Below are positions 45,031 through 56,847 of a stretch of 64,000 nucleotides of DNA, piece by piece. The stretch's first letter is position 1. The number at the start of each line of letters is the position of its first letter. A program made the translations under genes and the position numbers. This stretch comes from Antilocapra americana (lineage: Eukaryota > Chordata > Mammalia > Artiodactyla > Antilocapridae): the NCBI GenBank assembly GCA_007570785.1, contig ML662442.1:29833681-29897680 (forward strand). Direction: 5' to 3'. The notes under the pieces were generated by a model. It had not been told where the DNA came from. It worked only from the letters and a program-made list of their open reading frames with translations, and ran no database searches.

Positions 45031-45823
45031 CATTGAGGGGTCATATAACCTCAGATATGCAGATGACACCACCTTTATGGCAGAAAGTGAAGAGGAACTA
45101 AAGAGCCTCTTGATGAAGATGAAAGAGGAGAGTGAAAAAGCTGGCTTAAAACTCAACATTCAGAAAATGAAGATCAGTCTCATCACTTCATGGAAAATAG
45201 CTGGGGGAACAATGGAAACAGTGACAGACTTTATTTTTGGGGGCTCCAAAATCACTGCAGATGGTGACTGCAGCCATGAAATTAAAAGATGCTTACTCCT
45301 TGGAAGAAAAGTTATGACAAACCTAGAAAGTGTATTAAAAAGAAGAGACATTACTTTGCCAACAAAGGTCCATCTATCTAGTCAAAGATATGGTTTTACC
45401 AGTAGTCATGTACGGATGTGGGAGTTGGACCATAAGAAGGCTGAGCATTGAAGAATTGATGCTTTTGAGCTGTGGTTTTGGAGCAGACTCTTGAGAGTCC
45501 TTTGGACTGCAAGGAGATCAAACTAGTCAATCCTAAAGGAAATCAATCCTGAATATTCATTGGAAGGACTGATGCTGAAGCTGAAGCTCCAATACTATGG
45601 TCACCTGATGTGAAGAGTTGACTCACTGGAAAAGACCCTGATGCTGGGATAGGTTGAAGGCAGGAGGAGAAAGGGGGTGACAGAAGATGAGATAGTTGGA
45701 TGGCATCACTGACTCAATAGATATGAGTTTGAGCAAGCTCTGGGAGTTGGTGAAGGACAGGGAAGCCTGGTGTGCTGCAGTCCATGGGGTCGTAAAGAGT
45801 TGAACATGACTGAGCAACTGAAC
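45031..45823 (+). mobile_element. BovB LINE 3' part with reverse-transcriptase remnant
   Basis: Forward BovB from the reverse-transcriptase palm onward. An open stretch through 45451 contains the catalytic YADD motif (45056-45067) in LRYADDTTFMAESEEEL, then LNIQKMKI and ITADGDCSHEIKR. Frame breaks follow, then the 3' end GTCCATGGGGTCGTAAAGAG. Family knowledge: BovB is an RTE-clade LINE acquired horizontally by the ruminant lineage. This copy is 5'-truncated and inactive. Confidence 0.95.
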
Positions 45824-45994
45824 AACATACCCTGGGGTGGCATTTTGATTCCTTAACACCTTGCCTGCTGATACTACTTCTGTTAGGAGAGCTAGAAATT
45901 CTATTTCAGGTCAAACTAGCCAAAGGTAAGCTTATTACCATCAGGCTGCTTTTTAAATTACTCTATAAAGTATGGTGATTATACTCTATAAAAT

Positions 45995-46066
45995 AAGGTA
46001 ATTATTATTGTTGTCACTACTATAATAACCATTATTATATATTAATTATTACTATTACCTACCATT
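45995..46066. repeat. ATT-rich low-complexity tract
   Basis: Irregular ATT/TAT repeats between BovB and MIR. Confidence 0.75.
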
Positions 46067-46285
46067 TTTGAGCACTCACTATATATTAGGTACTATTCTA
46101 GCTGTTTATACACATTGCCTCATTTTCCTCCCATAACAACATTTCAAGAAGAGTGTTATATCCATTTCATAGATATTTAAGCAGAGTCTTGAGACTAATA
46201 ATCTGTGGTGATACAGCAGGATTTAGACCCAGGTCTCTCTGACCCCAAGGCCTGTGCTTCTATGTATCACAAGGCGTGCTCCTGT
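46060..46285 (-). mobile_element. MIR SINE
   Basis: TTTTTGAGCACTCACTATATATTAGG, ATTGCCTCATTTTCCTCCCATAAC and TTTAGACCCAGGTCTCTCTGACC lie in reverse MIR order, nearly full length. Confidence 0.85.
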
Positions 46286-48369
46286 ATCTAAAGCACATCA
46301 GATCACATACAGTGTTTACTCATGTGCAGTCCCACTGGGCAGCCGTACTCTTCCACTGATGCTCAGCAGAGATTAGGTTCTCTTTTGGACTTGCTTTCAT
46401 CTCCATGGACACCTCAGAGGTTCATAAAGAATGACATATTTCCCATTAATCACTGATATGTTAAATGGGATAGGAGAGACTTTCATAACAATCACCTATT
46501 TCCCCATGTAGGGGTTCTCATTAGGAGAAGTAAAATTCTGTTGTTTAAAATGTTTGCAAATATATTCTTTTAAAAATTCTCAAATTTTTAAAAAATAATC
46601 CATTGAGAACTTGTCTTGGGGTGAGGGAACACCTGAAGATTATTCAAAATCAAACCTGGTGAGTTGCAAGAATAATCAATCCAGTTATAATAAAACAAGG
46701 TATGAATGATAAAATACTGATGTCAATTTTCTTATGTAATGCTGTGATATACACTGACAGTAAACAGACTGTTTTCTATCAGAGCCAACACTGACATTCA
46801 GGTCAGAATGCGCACGGTGACCTAGAAACATCTCACCTATTTATTGACCAGTGTGCCAGAGAAGACCCAAATGATAACTTATAGGAAATGTGTTAATCTA
46901 GCAGCTGGTGAATTTGGGAGCAAGACAGATGGTGGAGGCGATGATGCTGCATGAATTGTTTCCCCCTCAGCGAGACTGCCAAAAACATGTTCCTCTGCAA
47001 TTTTTTCTATCGAGAAGGGAGTGGGAGGAAAGACTCTTTTATTGGTTTCTGTAACAGATACATTTTCCTTGAATAAGATATAGGTCAGCAATAGCCATAA
47101 CTTTTTGTGCATATATAATAGGGAAAAAACATTTAGCCTCATGATGAAAAAACCTGCACAGTATTCTTTTGCTAAGAATTCTGAAATTTTCATATTTAGA
47201 GTTTTGACTTGTTGGTTGAATGCCACCTACACCTAAACACAGTTAAAATCAGCTTATTTCCCTCCCTGTTCTCCGTAAGGGCCCTCATCAGATGGGAAGC
47301 TCCCCAGTATTGTCAGTGGTTCCATTCTCCTGCCAACCTTCTATGTTCCTAACTTGGTCACATTTTTTCCTTTACATCATTTTCTCCAGACAGTCACCAA
47401 TTCTAAGCATCCTTGTTCTTCAGGGCTTCTTGAAGCCATACACTGTCTCCATTCCCATGGGGACAGGCTAGGTTGGCCTGAAGCATTGCATCTAGACATG
47501 GGGAATACTTTTTAAGCTCCCACTTTTAGTTCCTTCCTTATGCAAATCATCCTGTCCAGAAACAAGCATTTTCATCATTTGCCTGACCAAATTACATTAC
47601 GGTTCTGCCGCAAGTGTTTATCACCTTAGGATTCAACTCATTGTCTTATAAGCCCTTACTGTGCTCATCAGACCCCTTACTGGCCTTCGCTTCAACTCCT
47701 TCCACCTCTGATGTACCCATAGACCATTCAGCCTGGCAATTCCCACCAAGTGATGCCACTTCGTCCCTTTCTAACAGTGTTCAAGACTAGAGAACACGTG
47801 GTTTCCATGTTTTCATTCCCACAACTCTCTTCATTATCTTCTTATCCCTTAGGCACTGATACACAATACAATGAAAAGCTGAATTAAAAATTTTTTGTGC
47901 CATTGTGTTTGTATTTCTACCTTTTACATAAATTGTTCAAGCTTCTTTGTATAGGGACTGGGTGTTGGGCAGTCCCTACACACAAGACAGGTTTCCACTA
48001 GTCCCATCTCAGTCCAGGAACATTTTGAAAAATTCCATCCTTTCCTTACAAACTTTGAAATCAAAATGGCCTTGTGTGTGCTATGTAACAAAATTTCTTT
48101 GACTGGAGTGAATTGACCTATTCATTTGTAAAGAATTTTTTCTGTAAGGAAATCATTGAGTCTAAAGATAATTCTTTCTTTATTCCCAAACTGATTTATT
48201 TAATGTTGTGTAGCAAAGAGAGATTTGAGATTTTTAGGAAGCAATTTCTGTTCGCAGACAGACAAGTTGTTTACCAATCAACCCAGAGTTGAGGTATCTA
48301 CTAGGCTATTCAACTAGGATACTTTCATTTTTTTCAGTACCAGAATTTGTTAGGTAGATTCATTTGAAT
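46286..48369. other. Long unannotated sequence
   Basis: No clear repeat or gene. Bases 47270-47870 have the pyrimidine-rich look of old L2-type sequence but cannot be aligned by eye. A 115-codon minus frame (46879-47226) has no domain. Confidence 0.4.
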
Positions 48370-48565
48370 CAGCTTATTTTACCCTCACAATGATTCTTTG
48401 ATATAGATTTTGTTATTTTCCCATTATTGACAATGAAACCAAAGCTCAGTGCACTTAAGTTCCAAATTCAAGCTCCTCAAACTGCAAGAGGTAGAACAGA
48501 ATGGTTATTCGGTTTCTTACCATCTAAATCCTGCTCTCTTTCCTAATCCTGAGCCGTTCTGTTCC
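48370..48565 (-). mobile_element. MIR SINE
   Basis: CTTATTTTACCCTCACAATG, TTTTCCCATTATTGACAATGAAACC and AATCCTGCTCTCTTTCCTAATCC follow reverse MIR. Confidence 0.78.
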
Positions 48566-48689
48566 AGGGGTTTCTGGTTAGCACTGGGCCTCTTATTAAT
48601 GAGAAAGAGGCAAAGGACCAGCAGTGTGGTTGACAGTAGTGGTGAGGCAGACAGAGCCCTAAGGAATGAGCCGTGTTGATCAGACATTA

Positions 48690-49040
48690 CATTCCCATAT
48701 GCATCTGGAACTCTTTCTGGGCATTCTTGTTTCATTGTTCTGTCTGTTTACTTTTGAATTAGTACTGTACTCTTAGTTACTGAAGCTTTGTATTTCACTG
48801 TCTGGTAGGGCTTACCATTCCCCCCAACCCAGATTTTTCTTCTTACTTGAGAATCAGCTTATCTAGTTCAAAACATCATTCTGAAGTGTTGGGGATCTGA
48901 TGTCAGTTTTACACATTGTCAGGCAGAGTTGATATTTTGTATCTTCCAAACACAAAGACCAGCAGGTCTCCCCCTCTGTTCCAGGTTCCTTTGTGTCTTT
49001 ATCTTTGTTTCTCAGGACTACTGTCTTGTGTTTTCACTAG
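48690..49040 (-). mobile_element. Ancient L1 ORF2 fragment
   Basis: CATTGTTCTGTCTGTTTAC, TACTGAAGCTTTGTATTTCACTG and TGAGAATCAGCTTATCTAGTTC follow reverse L1 ORF2. Confidence 0.65.
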
Positions 49041-49289
49041 GTCATAAAGGTAAACCTGTTACTTTTAAATAATAGTTTCTCTCTTGGTTTGTTCTGTGTG
49101 TCAGTGTTGGTTTCTTTTCCTGTTTCTTTCCTTCTCTCTTTCACAAAGCACACATGGACACACACACTAACTTCTTCATCCAGAGTCATCAAGGGCATTC
49201 GAAAGACAGTGAACTCAAAGTTCCAGAATCTTGTATGACAGGTACATGGCAAGATGTTCTTTCTCTCTGGAACATGGCCATAAACTGTC

Positions 49290-49397
49290 ACAGCTTCACG
49301 ATGGAAGAACTTTTATCCCTTTTGTTCATTGCAGTTTTCCAAGTGCCTAGAATACTGTTCATTTACTCTCAATTACTATTTGTTGACTGAATGAAAT
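49290..49397 (+). mobile_element. L2 3' end
   Basis: TTTTGTTCATTGCAGTTTTCC, AAGTGCCTAGAATACTGTTC and ATTTGTTGACTGAATGAAAT match the L2 terminus. Confidence 0.7.
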
Positions 49398-51228
49398 ATC
49401 CAGTATATGCCTCTCCAAACTGCACTGGAACAAAGCCCTTGGTTCATATTTTATGCCAGGTTAAGCTGACTCTGGGTATTTTGCTGTAGAAAATCTGTGG
49501 AGAAGAGAAGCAGTGTGTAGAGGATAATTACCTTCCTGTACATGCTCTACTGACCTATTTCTCCATTAGAGTATTAATAATAAATGCCCAAGGCTCTACT
49601 GAAAATAAATAACCTTATTCCTTTTTGCTTGTTAGACAAAGCCTTGAAATTCACATTTGCACAATGAGGGTTCTAAATGCATCCTGGCAGATGGGTACTT
49701 CTTGAGCTGTCATAAGGCAATGAAGAAAATCCAGTCAAATGTGTGGGTTAAGGCGGCAATGAACACTTGTCATTCTGAACCGTGTTATAAACCAAGGCCC
49801 TTGGTCTCTTCAGGGTTACAGCGTTTCCTGGCAGTGTGGGCTGCGAAGTGTGTGCAGGAAACACGGTTGTGCTGTGGTTTCACACCGGAGCTCAGGTTGC
49901 CTCTCATGAATATGTATGATGAGGCTGCCACTTGAGTGTTCTTGAGCAGAACTGAACCCCACACACACCCATTTCCTGCCTATCGTTTGAAGAGGTTCCT
50001 TGAGGAGGTTTGAAAAAGTGAGTTGCATCTCCGATTGTGGAGTGTTTTACCTTATTTCTCTTCGAGATGGCAAATTGCACCCTGATTTATTTTTACTCAC
50101 TGTGAGTCATTTGCTAGTCTTATTTTATAAGTAATATTTTCTACATCTTACTCAGAGGCAGATGGGAAAGTTCAAGGAAACACCCTCTCGGAAAGAGGAA
50201 AAGTACTCCGGTCTGGGTTTGCACGTTGGGGCCTTTCCTGGAGTCCCTGGTATAAGCAGAGGAAATAAACAGATGGCGAATGGGTCTAGCAGAGCCACAT
50301 TTAGAGCGGGTTTTCTTTGTTTTAGAGGCTGTTATTCTGCTCTTACTGTGAACTCTATGTACTCCGAAGAATGCAAAAAAATAAATAAACTGGAAGCTCT
50401 TTCCTGATATTCATAATACAGGTCACCAGATCAAAAGGTACTTGGCCAGTTGGGAACTCTCTGTATCTCACACACACACACACATGTGCTAAGGGTTATT
50501 GCGTGTTGTCTTTGTAAGAGGAAATGAGGGAGGAGAGCTGTACTCTAGTGCCTCTGATGCCTAGAGGCAGTGCTCCAGAAACCCACGTGGTGAACAGCAT
50601 GTGCTGGGAAATGCCAGCCTGTGTCGCTCTCAACTTGGCGTATAGACTCAACTCCTGTTTGACAAAATTTATGGAGCAGACCGTGAATAGTAGGGGTGTT
50701 TTCCCTAGACAAGCAGTAAGGGTGAGAGATGGGCATATGTGAGTTGCTATGCAGTTGTTTCACTGTTGATATGGGAGCCTTGCCAAGCAGGACTTGGATC
50801 CTGGAAACATTTGCATGATTCCATGGAGGTCCCGGCCTTCCAGCTGAACCCACGCACGTGTCTTTTCCTTTAATGACAGTCATGAGGGAGAAAATGTACC
50901 TGCTTTCTGGATGTGTTGCTTCTATTTCTCCACAGTCTGGAGGCTCCTTCCTGAAGTTGTGACTGGCATTATCTTGGTTGTCATAATGAGCTTCTAATGA
51001 ACTGTCTGTCTGGTTTGTTTGTTCCTTGTGTTAGATGTTCTTTTCCTATGGAAAAAAAAATGTATCCTTTAAAAATTGCTCAACACGGTTTTGGCATTGA
51101 AGTTTCATAATTTAAGAGCTGATGATTTTGTCTCATTGTTAAATGGTGAAATAACAGGGTCAAACTGAGGTTAACAGGATTTAGAATTTCAATTTGGCTG
51201 CAGTCTTTCCTTCTGAAAAATGGTGAAA
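49398..51228. other. Long unannotated sequence
   Basis: A short CA run (50468-50485) is the only simple feature. Open frames of up to 112 codons (minus, 50545-50883) show no domain. Confidence 0.4.
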
Positions 51229-51290
51229 GAATGGAAGGATGGAAGGAAAGAAAGGAGGAAGGGAGAGAGAGAAGAAGGAAAATCTATTTA
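51229..51290. repeat. GGAA/GA-rich polypurine tract
   Basis: Imperfect GGAA, GAAA and GA repeats. Confidence 0.85.
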
Positions 51291-51423
51291 AGGAAAAGTC
51301 TGATTTATAAATAGGTGAAATCATTGGCTAAATCTAGGTTTATCTGAGGTAAACATTTTTACTTTAATATAAATATAGGTCACAGTTTTAGGCAGGCCAA
51401 ACTTTGATCTCTTTAACCCTCTT

Positions 51424-51709
51424 ATGCATTTATTTATTTTTATTTTTGGCTGTGCTGGATCTTCATTGCTGTGGGGGCTTTTCTCTAGTTGTGGTGAGCG
51501 GGGAGCGGCTCTCTAGTTGGGGTGCATGGGCTTCTCATTGCAGAGGCTTCCCTTGTTCTGGAGCATGGAGTGTAGGGTACGCAGACTTCAGTAGCTGGCG
51601 CACAGGCTTAGTTACTCTGCCACATGTGGGATCCTCCCAGACCAGGCATCAAACCCGTTGTCTCCTGCATTGGCAGTGGATTCTTTATCGCTGAGCCACC
51701 AAGGGAAGC
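51424..51709 (-). mobile_element. CHR-2-type SINE
   Basis: TTTTTGGCTGTGCTGGATCTTCATTGC, GTGGGATCCTCCCAGACCAG and GAGCCACCAAGGGAAGCCC lie in reverse orientation. Confidence 0.94.
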
Positions 51710-51799
51710 CCTGAGCTAAACACTTTTATACATGTTTTTTAAATTAAAGAAGGTAAAATAATCACATTTACATTTTAAACACTTATTCTAGTATCACAT

Positions 51800-52290
51800 T
51801 TTTTTCTTCCAGTTTTATTGAGATAGAACTGACACACAGCACTGTATAAGTTTTAGGTATACAACATGATGATTTGACCTACATACATCATGAAATGATT
51901 ATCACAAATTTAGTGACCATCAGTTATCTCATACAGATACAATAAAAGAAAAAAAATCCTTATGATGAGAATTCAGAATTTACTCTCTTAAGGACCTTTG
52001 TATACATCTTTCAATAACGATAATTATATTTACCATGTGGCACGGTGCATCTCTAGTACTTACTTATCTTATAGCCGGAAGTTGCACCCTTTGACCGCCT
52101 TCATCCAATTTCCCATCCCCTTCCCCCTCCCCCCCCCAAGTCTGGTAATCACCAATCTGATCTCTTTTTCTTTGAGTTTGTTTTTTTTATTTTGAAGTAT
52201 AACTGACCCACAACATCATCTTACTTTCTAATATACAACATAGATTCGATATTCTGTATATTCCAAAATGATCACCACTGAGCTAAACAT
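51800..52290 (-). mobile_element. Ancient L1 (L1M) 3' UTR
   Basis: TTTTATTGAGATAGAACTGACAC, GTTTTAGGTATACAACATGATG and GAATTCAGAATTTACTCTC are reverse L1M 3' UTR. A C-rich run lies at 52120-52137. A second similar start, GAAGTATAACTGACCCAC (52192), suggests two pieces. Confidence 0.78.
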
Positions 52291-52295
52291 TTTTA

Positions 52296-52400
52296 TATTC
52301 TCTTACCATCTTTGTTGGGTCAACAAGTACCTTTCAAGAGTGTACTCTGTACCAGGCATAGAACAATACAGTGTTTTTGTCTATGATTTAATCATAGACT
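52296..52400 (-). mobile_element. Possible L2 3' end
   Basis: CAACAAGTACCTTTCAAGAGTG and TACTCTGTACCAGGCATAG resemble reverse L2/MIR terminus. It includes one arm of the 55-bp inverted duplication (52338-52392). Confidence 0.4.
52338..52392. repeat. Left arm of a 55-bp inverted duplication
   Basis: Reverse complement of 53386-53440 with four mismatches. Confidence 0.9.
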
Positions 52401-52699
52401 CTTTTGATTCTATCACAACAAGTAAGTCCTTTTTCCATTGTGTACCTTGTATTCTGTCTCCCCTGCCATTAGAAAAATTAGATTACCTGTGACTTTTGTT
52501 TCGTGTCCAATTTAGGATTATGTTTCGCCATATCCAGTTATCTTTATCCTTTTCAGCTCTCCTGGATCATTCAACTTAATCCAATGCCTTCGGAACATCC
52601 TGTATTTTACCAAGTTATGTGAGTGCACTTTTCAGCAAAGTTTTTACAGCCCTCCATCTCAGGCCTGAATTGCTTCCTCAGAACCTCTCTTGTGAACTC

Positions 52700-52822
52700 C
52701 AGTCGCTTGGGTACTTAGCTGTCTTGGCTGTGAATACCTTGAGGGCAGGGCCTGTGTCTTATTCATTTCTTAAGTGATGGCAACATAGCACTTAGCAAGT
52801 ATTTGTAGAAAAAAATGAATAT
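52700..52822 (+). mobile_element. L2 3' end
   Basis: GAATACCTTGAGGGCAGGGCC, TGTGTCTTATTCATTTC and CACTTAGCAAGTATTTGTAG are L2 terminus landmarks. Confidence 0.75.
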
Positions 52823-52839
52823 TGCCCAAAGCATCTTTG

Positions 52840-53160
52840 TTGATATATTCCAACCTTTTGGTCTTTTCTTTTTATGGGTTGGATTCTATGAGTGAGTTTG
52901 TTGGTCAAACTCTATATATAATTTTAGTTTTAATAGCTGTTGCTAGATTGCTTTCCAAGAAAAGCTAAGGCAATTTACTCCCATATTTCCATCAGTGATA
53001 GGTGTTACTGGTTTTTTAATGTTTGCCAGCTCAATAGCTATAAAGTAATATCCCATTGTTTAATTTTTATTTTCCAGCTAGTGAAAGTTTGAGTATCTTT
53101 ATGTGTTTGTTGGTCATTTATTGCTGTTTTGTGAATTAACTTTTTATATACTTTGTCCAT
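52840..53160 (-). mobile_element. Ancient L1 fragment
   Basis: GTTGCTAGATTGCTTTCCAAG, CAATTTACTCCCATATTTCC and TGTGTTTGTTGGTCATTTATTGC are reverse L1 ORF2 3' part. Confidence 0.7.
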
Positions 53161-53270
53161 CTTGACACATGAAAGTTTATATTTATTTCAAGATATATAA
53201 AACAAAAGTATAAAGCCCTTTTTCCCTGAAATTCCAGTTCTAGGACTGCATCCTTGGAAACACCTAGAGC

Positions 53271-53509
53271 ACGTGTGCTCAGTCTTTCAGTCATATCCAA
53301 CTCTTTGTAACCACATGGACCATTGTTCTCCAGGCTTCTCTGTCCATGGTATTCTCCAGGCAATAATACTGGAGAATATTCCAGTATTAAATGGTAGCCA
53401 AAAACACTGTATTGTTCTATGCTTGGTACAGAGTACACTCAGTGGAAGATCCCCGTTCCCTTCTCCAGGGGATCTTCCTGAACCAGGAATCAAACCCACA
53501 TCTCCTGCA
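53271..53509 (-). mobile_element. Bov-tA SINE carrying an unrelated insert
   Basis: Bov-A unit to AATACTGGAG, then about 75 bp that do not belong to any Bov-tA, then CCCTTCTCCAGGGGATCTTCC. The tRNA-like head is missing its 5' end. The insert holds the 55-bp inverted copy of 52338-52392. Confidence 0.88.
53386..53440. repeat. Right arm of a 55-bp inverted duplication
   Basis: 51 of 55 bases are identical to the reverse complement of 52338-52392. A 9-bp hairpin arm (AATACTGGA ... TCCAGTATT, 53365-53388) sits at its left border. Confidence 0.93.
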
Positions 53510-53659
53510 AGATATGTATACAAAAATATATGCAATGCATCTTATCAGAGTATTGTTTGTAGTAGTAAAAAAAATCAAGTTTAATGAAAAGAAGTAGTTT
53601 AATGACTTACGGTGTTTCCTTATTACAATAAAGAGAATGAGAAATCAAAAGATATGAGG

Positions 53660-54115
53660 AATGAAACTGTGTTGTTTACAGAGACATGGATGGACCTAGA
53701 GACTCATACAGAGTGAAGTAAGTCAGAAAGAGAAAAACAAATATCGTCTATTAACACATATATATGGAATCTGGAAAACTGGCACAGATCATCTTATTTG
53801 CAAAGCAAAAATAGAGACACAGGTGTAAAGAACAAATATATGGACATCAAGGGGGAAGGGAGGGTGGGTGGGATGAATCGGAAGGTTGGGATTAACATAT
53901 ATACACTAATCATGTACAAATTAGACAGCTAGTGAGGACCTACTATATAGCACAGGCAACTCTACTCAATGCTCTGTGGTGACGTAAATGGGAAGAAAAT
54001 CCAAAAAAAGAGATGATATATGTATATACATGGCTGATTCTCTTTGCTGTACAGCAGAAACTAACACAGCACTGTAAAGCAACTATACTATAATAATATA
54101 TATATTTTTTAAAGT
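53660..54115 (+). mobile_element. Artiodactyl L1 3' end
   Basis: GACATGGATGGACCTAGAG, GAGTGAAGTAAGTCAGAAAG, CTCTACTCAATGCTCTGTGG and GCAACTATACTATAATAATA lie in forward order. An older subfamily than the copies at 20 and 40 kb. Confidence 0.88.
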
Positions 54116-55705
54116 GAACTCTCTCAGCATCCTTCTTCTCCTTTCCCTTTCCTTGTTCTTGTACTTGCGGACAGAGTGCCAGTTTTCAGTCATAGGAGAT
54201 GTTGTGGGACGATAGTTAACAGTGATGAGGTGGGGCAGAAGGGGATAAAGGAATTAAACATGTGGAGATGTGAAGAAAAGAAATTAGTATGACATACGGT
54301 CTTGACTGCTACCTCAAGTTGGAGAGAAGAGGGTTAAAGGAGAGAATATTGAAGAGTAGTAAAAATTATGTGTAATTTTCAGTTGCTTAAGCAGTATATA
54401 AATCAAAAATTCCAAGAAGTTCAAATACATATATTTCATGAGTTGAGATTACCCTAAAATAAAAACTAAAATCATATTAAAATTTTCTGAACCTTTCAGA
54501 AGATACAGTGTCCCAAAAGGGCTTCATTCTAGAAGGTAAATCACAGTAGCTTGCCAATTCCAGTTCTGGTCAGGCATTCTTAGAATATCTTGGAGTGGAT
54601 TTTAGTCTCATGGGGATTCTACTTTCAGAATATCAACCAACGGGCCAAAACAAGGCTGTTGAAAATTTTCTCTACTGAAATGCTCAGTCTGCAAATCTGG
54701 ATAGTGATGCAAATACATGTTTCGTTGCTGGTACTTTGAGTGCTGATAAAGTTGGACTTTAATACAAAGAAAACTATTGCTCTTTCTCTTCTCTAGAAAA
54801 TAAAACTAAGAACAACTCCCTTATCAGAGTACCTGTGTTCTGTGACTAAATGTAAGGCAACTGATCAAGTATACATTACACGCAGGCTCTGAGTTCATCC
54901 CTCACAGAGAGCTGTACCTGAGCAGCAAGGACACGCAGCGAGTGAAAGGCTGTGGTGCTTACAGACAAAGCAGCCCCAGCACCCCCCAGTTAGCTCAGTG
55001 TTGAGCGTGGGCAAAGGACTGAGAGTAACCACGTGGGGCAGGGTTATCAGGGAAGGCTTCTCAGGCATTGCATCAATGCACAAGTAGAGAGAAGGAATTC
55101 ACACCAGGGAGGGAAATTATTTATGGCATCGCAAGGGGGAAAAGAGGATTTTTTTCAAGGTCCTCGTATCTCTGTTACTCTGTCCTAGTGTTTGGACATA
55201 TGGAGGTACCATTGCCATTAAAGTATTAAAAGGTGCCAGAAGACTTGGAATGTCTTCAGAGCATGCTGTGAAGGGCTGACAACACAACTCCAGTTATGCC
55301 TTGGTACAAATATCATGTCAGACTGATGTCTGGAAAAGGACTGAAATTTGAAAAACTGCCTAATGAGCTCTTGTGTTCTTTTTATCTTTTATTTTGTGCA
55401 AACCAGGCTCAACATTCCATTGGTAGCTTCCTCAAAACTCAACAAGATGAAGGTCTGTAAAAGGGACCTGCTGGCTATCTTGATTCCTAATGGAAAATTC
55501 TTCAAACCTGGATTTGATGAGCCCACGCCATGCCATGTAGCATTTAGTTACATGTTTAGTCTAAATATTTTCTATTTTGGTCCCTTTAGCAGACACTATA
55601 TCCCTTCTTCCCATCTATAAATTGTCTTAGCTCAAAGGCATGGTTCGTGCTGTGTTAGTATTATCTCACAGCCTGGGGCAGATTAACAGATAAAGTGGAG
55701 TGAGA
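54116..55705. other. Unannotated sequence
   Basis: No gene or clear repeat. The 90-codon frame at 55348-55620 has no recognised domain. Confidence 0.4.
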
Positions 55706-55950
55706 AGTCAAAGTTGCTCAGTTGTGTCCAACTCTTTGGGACCCCATAGACTATACATGGAATTCTCCAGTCCAGGTTACTGGAGGGGGTAGCCTTTCCC
55801 TTCTTCAGGAGATGTTCCCAACCCAGGGATGGAACCCAGGTCTCCTGCATTGCAGGCAGATTCTTTACCAGTTGAGCCACAAGGGAAGCCCAAGAATACT
55901 GGAGTGGATGGCCTATCCCTTCTCCAGGAGATCTCCCTGACCAGGGAATC
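55706..55950 (-). mobile_element. Bov-tA SINE with a second, truncated tRNA-like head
   Basis: Bov-A unit and head ending GAGCCACAAGGGAAGCCC (55890), then AAGAATACTGGAGTGGATGG ... GACCAGGGAATCAA from a second head, the reverse of the dimeric arrangement at 132 and 41641. The outer head lacks its 5' end. Confidence 0.9.
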
Positions 55951-56643
55951 AAAAGGATAAGAGATAAAACAAGAAGCCAAAATCTAGTAAGAAGAGGCTG
56001 GTGTGGAAGGGTGTACATGCCCTAGCTATGAAGAGAACGAAGCATCTTCATGTTCTTTGAGAGCCCATTTGACTCATGCACTTTTAAAAGCAGCAGAAGA
56101 AATGAGATGAGAGTGGAAAAGAGTGTGTGGGGGTGATGTTGTTACTTAGCAACAGAGAAGCTTCTGGCCAATGTTCTGAACTGAACAAAGGAAAGCAGCT
56201 GGGATGGCATGGAATAAATGAATGTGGAAAAAATGAAAGGGGGGAAAGCAGATGTGGCAGAAAGGGAGGGCTTAGAGGAGAATGAAAAAGAACACAGTAA
56301 AAGAAAGGCATGAAAATGAAGGTGGTAGGTACTTAAACACCAGAAGACTATGAATAAAAATCATTTGGGAATAAAGAGATCTGAAAGAAAGGTGAAAATA
56401 ATCAAAAGGGTAAGGAAACATCTTCAGTGGAAGCAGCCAGCAACTGGAAGGATAAAATTCCCCAGTGCGGGGAACTCTCAGCTTAAAATCTGGCTCTTCC
56501 CTGGTATTTCAGCTCACGCCAGGGTAGGTTTGCTGCACGGTTCCTGGAACAGAGTTCAAACCACCTGAGCCTAATTCTATTTGAAAGATGAGCTGGGAGG
56601 AAGGGTGGCTCTAGGAATATTTTTTGTAACATTTTATAACAGG
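55951..56643. other. Unannotated purine-rich sequence
   Basis: Purine-rich at 56200-56320. No repeat or gene recognised. Confidence 0.4.
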
Positions 56644-56655
56644 TATGAACCCTTA

Positions 56656-56847
56656 TGTGTTAGTTCAGATGTTAAAAAATCTGCCTGCAATGTGGGAGAC
56701 CTGGGTTCAATCCCTGGGTTGGGAAGATCCACTGAAGAAGGGAATGGCAACCCACTCCCTTGTATTCTTGTCTGGAGAATCCCATGGACAGAAGAGCCTG
56801 GAGGGCTACAGTGGTGGACATGACTGAGCGACTAACATTTTCACTTT
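56656..56847 (+). mobile_element. Bov-tA SINE with perfect target-site duplication
   Basis: The head is diverged (TGTTAGTTCAGATGTTAAAAA), then GGGTTCAATCCCTGGG, ending GTGGACATGACTGAGCGAC. The 12-bp flanks TATGAACCCTTA at 56644-56655 and 56848-56859 are identical. Confidence 0.95.

Larger units (their letters stand above)
53170..53640 (+). mobile_element. Ancient L1 fragment, split by a Bov-tA
   Basis: CAGTTCTAGGACTGCATCCTTGG before the SINE and AAAATATATGCAATGCATCTTATC after it fit forward L1 ORF2 3' sequence. Confidence 0.5.

Noticed and set aside
132..56740. tRNA-like sequences with box-B-like GGTTCGATCC motifs
   Set aside because: They are the tRNA-derived heads of Bov-tA and CHR SINEs, lack a foldable cloverleaf with CCA-side pairing, and are attached to SINE bodies.
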